DNA of 64,000 nt from Carbonatibacter sp965199245 (GTDB lineage: Bacteria > Pseudomonadota > Alphaproteobacteria > Kiloniellales > Kiloniellaceae). This document shows positions 9,016 to 18,500 of the stretch, one piece after another. Position 1 is the stretch's first letter, and each line of letters opens with the position of its first letter. Where the stretch lies: NCBI GenBank assembly GCA_965199245.1, contig CBDAQP010000001.1:186001-250000 (forward strand), read 5' to 3'. The notes under the pieces were generated by a model. That model was not told where the DNA came from and ran no database searches. It saw only the letters and a list, made by a program, of their open reading frames with translations. A program made the translations under genes and the position numbers.

Positions 9016-10332
9016 TTAGAGCAGTGTACTGCGCCCAATAGAATGATAACTTATACCCTGTTCACGCATGTCATCAGGTTCATAGAGATTGCGCAGATCA
9101 ACAATACGCGGCACGGATAGGAGAGTGCGCACACGAGCCATATCGAGCCCTTTAAACTCATTCCATTCCGTGACAATCACAGCAACATCCGCGCCCTCCA
9201 TCGCCTCGTAGGAAGATGAGCAATAAGTCACGGGGGGAAGAATTTCGCGGGCTTCATCCATCCCCTCAGGATCATAGGCCCTGACCAAGGCACCCTCAGA
9301 CACCAACGCGCACACCAGATCAATCGCCGGAGACTCGCGCATGTCGTCGGTGTTTGGCTTGAACGTTAGGCCAAGAATCGCAACAGTTTTTCCCTTCGCT
9401 GTCCCGTCCAGGGCAGTGATAACCCGATCAGTCATGCGCTTTTTGCGCTGTTCGTTGTAATGAGTGACCTCTTCAACCAAGGGAACAGGGCAACCAAACT
9501 GACGCGCCGTGGACAAAAGGGCTTGCGTATCCTTGGGAAAACATGACCCACCATAGCCTGGTCCGGCATGGAGAAACTTCTGACCAATCCGTCTGTCTAA
9601 ACCAATACCCTTGGCAATATCCTTCACATCCGCACCCACAGCTTCACACAGATCAGCCATCTGATTAATAAAAGAAATCTTCATCGCCAAAAAGGCATTG
9701 CCTGCGTATTTCGTCAGCTCTGACGTTTCAAGTGTCGTAAAGACAATAGGGGTTTCAAGCAAGTAAAGGGGGCGATAGATTTCACGCATCAAAGCGCGTG
9801 CGCGCTTTGTTTCCGCACCAATAACCACACGATCCGGGCGCATAAAATCCTTGATCGCCGCTCCTTCTCTGAGGAATTCAGGGTTAGAGACCACATCAAA
9901 ATCAATACCTGGACGCTCCACAGATAAAAGGCGCGCAACCTCCCTCCCCGTGCCAACAGGAACCGTTGATTTAATGACAACAGTGCGGCATCTATCTCCC
10001 AGAAAACGCGCCAGATCACGCACGGCAACGTAAAGGTGCGTCAAATCAGCCGTACCATTTTCACAGCCCACGGGGGTTCCAACCGCGACAAAAACAACAT
10101 CCACATCCCGCACCGCACCGTGCAAGTCAGAACTAAAGGACAAACGCCCTGCCGCGACATTATGGGCAACCAATTTATCAAGACCAGGTTCAAAAATCGG
10201 TATTTTCCCCGCACGCAGGGTCTCAATTTTTGATAAATCTTTGTCAACACAAACCACATCAAAACCAAATTCCGCAAAACAAGCCCCGGAAACCAGCCCG
10301 ACGTATCCTGTCCCAATCATGGCAATACGCAT
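9016..10332 (-). CDS. ugd: UDP-glucose 6-dehydrogenase
   Basis: NAD-dependent two-step oxidation of UDP-glucose to UDP-glucuronate (438 aa). The N-terminal Rossmann motif is MIGTGYVGLVSGACFAEFG; the catalytic Lys208 (ELTKYAGNAFLA) and nucleophile Cys264 (GPGYGGSCFPKD) are present, and the C-terminal UDP-binding domain is complete. It lies 34 bases downstream of galU and 46 bases upstream of the phosphohexomutase. The trio supplies precursors for exopolysaccharide or lipopolysaccharide. Confidence 0.96.
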   Translation of the reverse strand: MRIAMIGTGYVGLVSGACFAEFGFDVVCVDKDLSKIETLRAGKIPIFEPGLDKLVAHNVAAGRLSFSSDLHGAVRDVDVVFVAVGTPVGCENGTADLTHLYVAVRDLARFLGDRCRTVVIKSTVPVGTGREVARLLSVERPGIDFDVVSNPEFLREGAAIKDFMRPDRVVIGAETKRARALMREIYRPLYLLETPIVFTTLETSELTKYAGNAFLAMKISFINQMADLCEAVGADVKDIAKGIGLDRRIGQKFLHAGPGYGGSCFPKDTQALLSTARQFGCPVPLVEEVTHYNEQRKKRMTDRVITALDGTAKGKTVAILGLTFKPNTDDMRESPAIDLVCALVSEGALVRAYDPEGMDEAREILPPVTYCSSSYEAMEGADVAVIVTEWNEFKGLDMARVRTLLSVPRIVDLRNLYEPDDMREQGISYHSIGRSTLL

Positions 10333-10366
10333 TTAAAAACCCTATTTCTTCATGGCAGAGCAAAGA

Positions 10367-11242
10367 CTACGACCCCGCATAAGCTTTTAATATATCCTGC
10401 ATTGTCGCACGCATATCAGGGCGTTTCAAAGCAAAAGAAACCGTCGCCTCGAGAAACCCGCGTTTACTACCACAATCAAAACGGGTTCCTTCAAACTGCA
10501 AACCGTGAAAAGACACACAATCCAAAGTTCGGGAGATGGCATCTGTCAACTGGATTTCGCCCCCTGCCCCAATGGCATGGCGATCAAGTTCTGGAATGAC
10601 AGCGGGGTCAAGGATATAACGCCCGATAATCGACATTGTGGACGGTGCAACAGCAGGGTCTGGCTTTTCGACCAGGTTCCTGGCCTTGACGAGAGTCCCC
10701 TTCGTTTCAACAACATCCAAAATACCGTAACGATTTGTCTGCGCCCGTGGAACAGTTTCAACGGCGACAAGATGTCCGCCCGTTTGATGATAACAATCAA
10801 TCATCTGTTTCAAACATCCTGTCTCGGCTTGAATCAGGTCATCTGCTAACAAAACAGCGAAAGGCTCATCACCAATCCAATGACGGGCACACCATACCGC
10901 ATGACCGAGTCCAAGGGCTTCTTGCTGGCGCGTATAGATGACATGCCCCGCATCCAGCATCAAGGCACGCAGGGCATCGCGTTCTGCTGTCTTGCCCCGC
11001 GCAAAGAGAAGCTGTTCAAGTTCAAGATCGCGATCAAAATGATTTTCGATCGCCGTTTTCCCCCGCCCAGTCACAAAGATCATTTCTTCGATTCCGGCAG
11101 CGCGGGCTTCGTCAACAGCGTATTGAATCAAGGGCCGATCAACTATAGGCAACATTTCCTTCGGACTGGCCTTCGTCGCAGGTAAAAAGCGCGTTCCAAT
11201 CCCCCCAACGGGAAAAACAGCTTTGCGTACAGGTCGAAACAT
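10367..11242 (-). CDS. galU: UTP-glucose-1-phosphate uridylyltransferase
   Basis: Nucleotidyltransferase of 291 aa making UDP-glucose from glucose 1-phosphate and UTP. The N-terminal signature GIGTRFLPATKASPKEMLP is complete, followed by PLIQYAVDEARAAGIEE and VLLADDLI. Length and C-terminus (RFDCGSKRGFLEATVSFAL) match GalU. First gene of the leftward galU-ugd-phosphohexomutase set. Confidence 0.96.
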   Translation of the reverse strand: MFRPVRKAVFPVGGIGTRFLPATKASPKEMLPIVDRPLIQYAVDEARAAGIEEMIFVTGRGKTAIENHFDRDLELEQLLFARGKTAERDALRALMLDAGHVIYTRQQEALGLGHAVWCARHWIGDEPFAVLLADDLIQAETGCLKQMIDCYHQTGGHLVAVETVPRAQTNRYGILDVVETKGTLVKARNLVEKPDPAVAPSTMSIIGRYILDPAVIPELDRHAIGAGGEIQLTDAISRTLDCVSFHGLQFEGTRFDCGSKRGFLEATVSFALKRPDMRATMQDILKAYAGS

Positions 11243-11539
11243 CTAAAAATCCATCAGAGCATCAGCAGGGTCAAAGATTTCCTCACCCTTGCGATAAAAA
11301 CATAGGATATCGGAAAATTCCCCCATAATTAAAAGAATTTAAAAGTAGAGACAAGCGGCTTGCGCCAATTTTATGAGGGACATTATACCATTCGTACCAG
11401 GCCGTTCGTTATTATATGTCCATATCCATTTCGTCACATGGTTCGGGACATCCTCAATGCTACCTGTAGAGAAGGAAAGTCAGGAACCGTAATCTGTCTG
11501 CTACGGCAGTGGGTCAGCGACACAAAAATTCAGGAAAGG
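11243..11539. other. Intergenic region without supported gene
   Basis: About 300 bases between galU and tRNA-Gln. AT-rich near 11320-11345, consistent with the galU promoter. A plus-strand open frame of 113 codons across 11360-11701 runs through the tRNA and has no recognisable content, so it is not called. Confidence 0.4.
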
Positions 11540-11614
11540 TGGCTGGGGTGGCTGGATTCGAACCAGCGCATGGCGGTACCAAAAACCGCTGCCTTACCGC
11601 TTGGCTACACCCCA
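11540..11614 (-). tRNA. tRNA-Gln (TTG)
   Basis: Reverse-strand cloverleaf of 75 nt beginning TGGGGTGTAGCCAAG. The acceptor stem TGGGGTG pairs with CACCCCA, the anticodon arm is GCGGT-TTTTGGT-ACCGC with anticodon TTG, the T arm contains GGTTCGAATCC, and CCA is encoded at the 3' end. Confidence 0.95.
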
Positions 11615-11758
11615 TCGGCGACAGGGCGGAATTTACTCCGCACGCCACAGAAGTCAAAACATTTTTTTCTCCTGCGGGCGCGTGGCGTGCAGAGCGGATA
11701 AAAAGATTGCTTTTTGCATTAGATTATTCATACTCGGGCACGGATAAGCGGGACAAAA

Positions 11759-12211
11759 ATGCCAAAAGAAAACAGGGAAGAAAAGATCCAAATCGCGCGA
11801 CGGACACGGTTCAGGGCGCGTCTGCGCGGGCGTGTTTTGCTGGTGTCGATTCTTTTTATCATCACCACACTTGTTTTTGCCTTTCAGGCCCACCTGACAC
11901 CGACCAGCCTTTTTGCGCCCGAAAAGCCGATGCACAAAGAGCGCGCAGAAAAACAATTTTCCACCGCTAAAAATGCTGATGCGATCAGTTTGGGCCTGAG
12001 TGCTGAAAAAATGATTGAAATAGAAGAAATGCTCGCAACACTCCAGCTCAATCCTGGAACAGTTGACGGCGTGATTGACCAGGAAACAACCGCTGCGATC
12101 TCAGTTTATCAATACGTTGTGGGACTGTCGATCACCGGGATTCCCAGTTTTGAATTGATCAAAAGTTTGCGCCAAACGCTCAAGAAACTGGAAAGCTCTC
12201 ACCTTGACTGA
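11759..12211 (+). CDS. Membrane-anchored peptidoglycan-binding-like protein
   Basis: Small protein of 150 aa. A basic N-terminus (RRTRFRARLRGR) precedes one transmembrane segment (about residues 26-44, VLLVSILFIITTLVFAF), then a linker. The C-terminal half (about 76-145: SAEKMIEIEEMLATLQLNPG, TVDGVIDQETTAAISVYQ) resembles the peptidoglycan-binding domain 1 repeat, with the D-G-V-x-D-x-x-T-x-x-A-I pattern. It is probably a type II inner-membrane protein facing the periplasm. Partners are unknown; it sits alone between tRNA-Gln and the autotransporter. Confidence 0.7.
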   Translation: MPKENREEKIQIARRTRFRARLRGRVLLVSILFIITTLVFAFQAHLTPTSLFAPEKPMHKERAEKQFSTAKNADAISLGLSAEKMIEIEEMLATLQLNPGTVDGVIDQETTAAISVYQYVVGLSITGIPSFELIKSLRQTLKKLESSHLD

Positions 12212-12435
12212 ACGGTGTCCTCGCGTTCCACAAATAGCCGGCAAAGGGAAAGTCGCTGTTGACCAGATCAGGGCGGCGGCGACAGGATGTGCAAAAACTG
12301 TTTTGGCAATCATGGTTTTAGCCCCGGTTGCGGTGCAGACCGAGAATCCCCGCAAACAGTGTAAGGAACAACACACCTGTTGCACGCGCATCAACAAACA
12401 ACGCAGGGTTGCACAGAACGCGATGAAGGATGGGG
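12212..12435. other. Intergenic stretch, no supported gene
   Basis: About 220 bases between the peptidoglycan-binding gene and the block shared with the second autotransporter locus. On the reverse strand one frame reads NPALFVDARATGVLFLTLF, which looks membrane-like, but it is short, lacks a clear start and I recognise no family. It could be a decayed gene. Confidence 0.35.
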
Positions 12436-12538
12436 GGCGCATTTTTCCTGCGCCAGTGAGAGCCCTCCCCATTTAAAACAGAACCCCGAAAGGCTGTTGC
12501 CTTTCGGGGCTGCCGCTGGGTCAAGTTCACAGGGTAGG
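12436..12538 (-). repeat. 3'-flank repeat, copy 1, shared with autotransporter 2 locus
   Basis: About 100 bases directly downstream of autotransporter 1 that recur almost unchanged at 55812-55913 after autotransporter 2. The block contains a GGCGCA/TGCGCC hairpin and the rho-independent terminator. It shows that the duplication behind the two autotransporters included downstream DNA. Confidence 0.85.
12474..12509 (-). terminator. Rho-independent terminator of autotransporter 1
   Basis: On the reverse strand CCCCGAAAGGC and GCCTTTCGGGG form an 11-bp stem with a 4-base loop, followed by TTCTGTTTT. It lies 29 bases after the autotransporter stop. Confidence 0.85.
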
Positions 12539-15500
12539 TCAGAACTTGACCCTGGCATTCAGGCGGGCACTGTGGCCCGTGTAGCCGGGGCGGGCACTCA
12601 GGTCATAGTCCGCACCAATTGACCAGCGCGGGGCGCTATAGCTCAGGCCCACCCCTGCGGTGCCTGACAGCTTTTTGACCTTCGCCCCCTTGACCGTAAA
12701 GCGGCTGCCTCCGCCGGTGAACCGGCCGCGTGCCGTCGTTTGATCCCCCGCAAAGTCATAGGACAGCCCCACACGCACCACGGGAACAAGGGTGCCATTC
12801 CCCCGGGTGATCTCTTTGTGTAGGCGGGTGCCCAGCGTCCCCACAACCGCATCAATCGACCCCACCGTGATCTTCTGGTTCAGGCTCAACGCCCCCGTCG
12901 TGGTGTAGTTCGCCGATCCCACCCGCGTCCACGACAGACCCGCCGTCGGGGTCAGCGTCGTGCTTGCATCAAGCCTCAGCGGCACACCCCCGCCCACAGA
13001 GGCCGTCAGGCTGGTCGTGTCATAAGCCGCCTTGCGCCTCAAACCCGCCACACGCGAGGTCGTGCTCACATCGTTGCGCCCGACGCCCACCTGACCGTCC
13101 ACATAATAACGCGCCGTGCTGTAATCCCCGTAAACAGAAACCTGCCAGCTCCTGACATCCGTCTTGTCCTCGCCAACACCCTTGCCCGTCATCCGGCTGG
13201 TGCTATAGGCCAGAGCCGTCCCCACACGACCCCGTTCCCCCACAGGCGCATCCACACCCACCGCAAGGCCCCGTGCAGAGGTGTCATAACCGTCAATCCT
13301 CTGTTTTTTGTCCTTCGCCTGTTTGCCCCGACTGCCAAACGGCCTGAGCCAGAAGGCCCTGTCCAGCCCCTCGCCCCCGGTCGCAAATCCACTCTGGACA
13401 AATCCGCTCTGGCTGTCTCCCCCGCGCTGGACAGACAGGCGTTCGCTCAACACACCCGCCACCTGTGTCCCCGTCGAGACCACCGCCGCCGTCGCCCCGC
13501 CCAGCGCGGTCGTCTGCGGCGTGAGCTGGGCCGCAAGTCGCTTGCCCTGCGCCTCGTTCCCCGCCTGCGCCGCCTCCTGCAGAATCTTCTTCACGGGGTC
13601 GTTCGCGGGTAAATCCTTCGCAAGGGATGAGGCCGCCAAAAGCACAGTGGCTTCAGAGGGCGACACGCCCAGCTTCGACGACACCTCGCCTGCTGACTTG
13701 AAGCCCTTGGCCCGCGCAATAACGCTCCCCCCGTCATCCGTCGCAAGCTCGTATTTTAAAACATTACTCTCCACAAGGATCAGCTTGCCGTTGTCGATGG
13801 CTGCACTCAAGTCCTTGTTGATCAGTTTCTGCTCTCCCTCGGTAAAGGAGGAGTCAAAGGCAATCCTGACACTGTTGTCCGCATCCGCAGTGCCCAGATC
13901 AAAATTACCCCCCACCGTTATAAACGCTTGATCTGCCGCATCCCCCGTCCGCTCCCCAAAGGCAGGCCCCAGGGTGAGGGTACTCTTCCTGTGCGCTGTC
14001 AGATCACCCGACAGATAAACGGGCCGGTTAAAGGTCACTTTGGCATCCTCGTTCACAGTCAGGCTACGCAACCCGTTGTTCCCACCACTTGCGCCCAATG
14101 CACCCTCGAAGGTCACGCCGTCGGTGTTGGCAATGATAATTGCGCCATAATCGCCACCCGATGCGCTTGTGATATCGCCCGTAATCCGTTGTCCGGCCGT
14201 CCCGCCAAAGGTCACAGAACTTCCGTCGCCCAGTGTGAACTGCGTTCCGGCCTTGACATTCCCCTTGAAGGTTGTCGCATCGCGCGCGGTGATATTCAGG
14301 TTGCCCGCATAAACATCACCGCCAAAGGTCGTTTCCCCATCGGCAACCGTGATCCTGTTCAGGGCAGCCTCTGCGGTACCGATTGACCCCGTAAAGGACA
14401 CCTTTTGACCCGTGGCATGGCTTGAGCGGTTCCTGATCTCCAGATCGCCCTGTCCGTCATCGCCCGCAACAATGTTGCCCGTGATCGTTTGCGCGTCCCT
14501 CACCCCTGTCCCGCGTCCATTGGTGCCGGTGACATCGCTGGCATCACCGACAATCAGGGTCGCAGTGTTGCGGAGTGTGACATTACCGGCAAAGTAACCG
14601 GACTGTTCAAGCGTCGCTTTGGTGCCGGTGTGCAGGGTCAGACGGGCCAGTTTGGCAGCATTCGTTCCCAGATCATCCTCAAAGGTCACACCGGCTCTGT
14701 TGGCAATGGTGATCGCCCCCCGATTATTGGCATCCGTCGTGATCGCAGGGGTGATGGTCTGTGCTGCCGTGCCGGCAAAGGTCGCAGCCCCCCCCGCCCC
14801 ATCAAAGACCAGACCGTTGACCCCGGTGGTGACAGACCCCTTGAAGGTCGCCGCACCCGCCAGCGTCAGGCCCGCGCGCGTGGTCACAGAGCTGTTGAAG
14901 GTCGTCCCGTCGCTGCCGGCATTGACGTCAATCGTTCCGGCATAAACAGCACCAGCAAAAACCGTCTGGCCGTTGTCCAGTGTGAGTCGTGCAAGATCGT
15001 TGCCGGTTCCCGACCCGCCAACAGCATCCTCAAAGGTCACCGTCCTGTTCGTCGTGCCGCTGTTGTTCACAACGACAGATCCCCGCTTGCCCGTGCTGTT
15101 GCGGATGCCCGCCTTGATAGTCTGGTTGCCAGACCCGCCAAAGGTGATTGTGGCATCATCGCCCAGTTTCAGGCCATTTGCCAGATAAACACTGCCTTCA
15201 AAGGTCGCACTGGAGTCATCGTTCAGGGTCAGGCTGGTCAGCTTCGCGCCAGTCGTGCCCAGGTTCCCCGTGAAGGTCACACCGTCATCGTTGGCAATGG
15301 TGATTGTCCCATAGTTACCCCCCGATGCGCTCGTCAGATCGCCCGCCACCGTTTGGGAGTCTGTCCCGTTGAACGTGACCTGTGACCCGTTGCCGAATGT
15401 CAGGCCGTTCCCGAGGTAAACATTGCCCCCAAAGGCCGCCTTGACATTATTGTTCAGCGTCACACGGGAGAGGCCATTGTTATTACCACTCGCCCCCAGA

Positions 15501-18500
15501 TTCCCCTTGAAGGTCACACCGTCCGCGTGGGTGTTGGCAATGATGATCGCGCCATAATTGCCACCCGCCGCGCTTGTGATATTGCCCGTGATCGTTTGTC
15601 CGGCGGCATCAGTTCCGGCGGCATCACCAAAGGTCACAGAGCTTCCGTTGCCCAGTTTGACCCCTGTGTCCGCCTTGACATCGCCCTTGAAGGTCGTCAC
15701 GTCGGTTGTGTTGATCGTGATGGTATCAGCATAAACACTGCCGTTAAAAACAGTCTGACCATTGCCCAGCGTGATCTGCTTGAGGGCCTTGCCATTATCT
15801 CCACCCGTCCCGATCTGACCCGCAAAGGTGACTTTGTTGGTTGTCGCGTGGCTGTTGTTCACGACCAGACGACCGCGCCCGTCAGAGTCCGTGGTGATGT
15901 CGCCTGTCACGGTCTGGTTCGCCGTGCCGTTCAGGGTGATCTTGGCCTCATTGTTCCCGGTAAAGGATATGCCGCCTGTGGTGATATTGCCCTTGAACCC
16001 TGCGCCATCGGTCGAACTGACCTCAAGACCCTGTGCAAAAACAGCACCCTTGAACACCGCCACACCATCGCTCACCGTGATCCGTGCAAGATGGTTGGCA
16101 CCCCCCGTCGCGCCAATATCATCCTCAAAGGTCACCGTCCTGTTCGTCGTGCCGCTGTTATCCACAACGACAGATCCCCGCTTGCCCGTGCTGTTGCGGA
16201 TGTCCGCCTTGATGGTCTGATTGTCAGACCCGCCAAAGGTGATTGTGGCATCATCGCCCAGTTTCAGGCCATTTGCCAGATAAACACTGCCTTCAAAAGT
16301 CGCGTTGGAGTCATCGTTCAGGGTCACGCGGTTCAACTTTTGACCACTTGCGCCCAGCTGGCCCGCAAAGGTCACGCCGTCCGCGTGGGTGTTGGCAACG
16401 ATGATTGTGCCATAGTCACCCCCCGCCGCGCGCGTGATATCGCCCGTCACCGTTTGTCCGGACGTGCCGTTAAAGGTGACAGAGCTTCCATTGCCAAGCC
16501 GGAACCTTGTCTCTGCCTTGACATCGCCCTTGAAGGTCGTCTCGTCGTCTGTGGTGATATTGATCGTATCGGCATAAACACCACTGTGAAAGGTCGTCCG
16601 GCCAGCGCTCAGTGTGATCTGCTTGAGGGCTGTCCCATCGGCACCGACTGACCCGCCAAAGGTCACTTTGTTGGTCGTCGCGTGGCTGTTGTTCACGACC
16701 AGAAGACCACGCCCGTCGGAATCCGTGGTGATGTCGCCCGTCACAATCTGGTTCACCGCGCCGTTCAGGGTGATTTTGGCCGCATCGTTCCCGGCAAAGG
16801 ATATCCCGAGTGCGCCTGTGGTCACATTGCCCCTGAACTCTGCGCCATCGGTTGATTCGACCAAAAGAGCCCCTGCAAAAACATCACCCTTAAACCGCGC
16901 CACACCATCGCGCACCGAGAGTCCGGCAAGATCGTTGCCCGACGCGCCCACAGCACCCTCAAAGGTCACAATATTATTATTCGTCGTGCCGCCGTTATTC
17001 ACAACAACAGACCCCCGCTTGCCCGTGCTGTTGCTGATGTCTGCCTTGATGGTCTGGTTGCTGCCAGGCCGCCAGTTTTGGTTTCTACCATCAAAGGTGA
17101 TGGTGCTATTGCCCAGGATCAGGCCATTCGCCAGATAAACATGACCCTCAAAGGTCGCCTCGGAGTTATCGCTCAGGGTCAGGCGGTTCAACCCGTTGTT
17201 CGTACCACTTGCGCCCAATGCGCCCTTGAAGGTCACGCCGTCATCGTTGTCGATGGTGATTGTGCCATAGTTGCCACCCGATGCACTTGTGATACTGCCG
17301 GCCACCGTTTGGGAGTCTGTTCCGTTGAATGTGACCCCGGTGTTTTGACCCAGAACCAGACCACCGTTCGCACCGGTTCTCAGATAGACATTGCCCTTAA
17401 AGGTCGCTTTGGACGCATCCGCCGCAGTCGCGTGGCCCGTCAGGGTCAGGAGGCGCAGCCAGGCGTGGGGGGTGCCCAGGTCATCCTCAAAGGTCACACC
17501 GGCCTTGTTCGCCACAGTGATCCAGCCCCGACCCGGGATCGTCGGCATGATATTACCCGCAACCGTTTGTCCGGTCGTCCCGCTAAAGGTCACAGAACCA
17601 TTGGTCGTGCCCAGTTTGATCCCCTCGTTCGCTCCTGTTCCTGCCTTGACATGGCCCTTGAAAACTGTCGCGTCGCCTGTGGTGATCGTGATCGACCTCG
17701 CATAAACACCACTGTTAAAGGTCGTCCGGCCGTCTTTCAGCGTGATCTGCCTGAGAGCCGTCCCATCGCGACCGACTGAACCGTTAAAGGTCACTTTGTT
17801 GTTATTGGCATTGGTGGTGGCATCACCCCGGTTATCAACAATCAGTTTTCCCTGTCCATCACCGCCTGCTTCAATCCCACCTCTGATCGTTTGACCCGCG
17901 TCATTCACTGTCGCAAGACGGCCCGCACCGCCAATGGTCAGAGTGGCAGATCCGGCATAATCCGAGAGCTCCGCACCACTGCCGAATCCGTAGACGTTCA
18001 GATCTTTTTCAACCGTTGCACGTGAATGTTCGTTCGCCGCGTTACCGCCATTGACCTCGAAAAAATAAGAACCGACATCCTCTTTAAAAATCGCCTCACC
18101 CGCAGATTTGTCACGCTCCGCAACATCCGTACCGTTCCAACCCACAGAGACCGACGACAAGGGGTTATTGCCCGGGCCGATTTTACCATTAAAGGTCACT
18201 TTATGTTGCCGATTACCGGAACGGCCCCCGATAATTCTAATTCCAGCCGCAGAGGCACGACTGCCAACAATTTCATTGTCAACTGTGGTATCACCGGTTG
18301 AGGCATTGAAAACAGCCGTTGGGCCGTACCCAAACTGGCCAGAACGGGTAGATGTCAGCTTGATCGTATCACCGGATACATTTCCCCGAAACTCGACAGT
18401 CGTCTTCTCATTGTCGTGATTGCCCGCAATCACATTGATATGATCAACATGAACGCCCCTGTTGAAAATCGCATGACCGCCCTTCGACGCGTCGCCCACC

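Noticed and set aside
12240..12435. Possible membrane-protein remnant on the reverse strand (NPALFVDARATGVLFLTLF)
   Set aside because: Short, no clear start, no recognised family, and neighbouring frames do not extend it.
15527..16651. Long plus-strand open frames (up to 374 codons) opposite autotransporter 1
   Set aside because: They are shadows of the repeat passenger on the other strand: Arg/Gly/Asp-rich, repetitive in step with it, and no recognised domain. The same frames recur opposite autotransporter 2.
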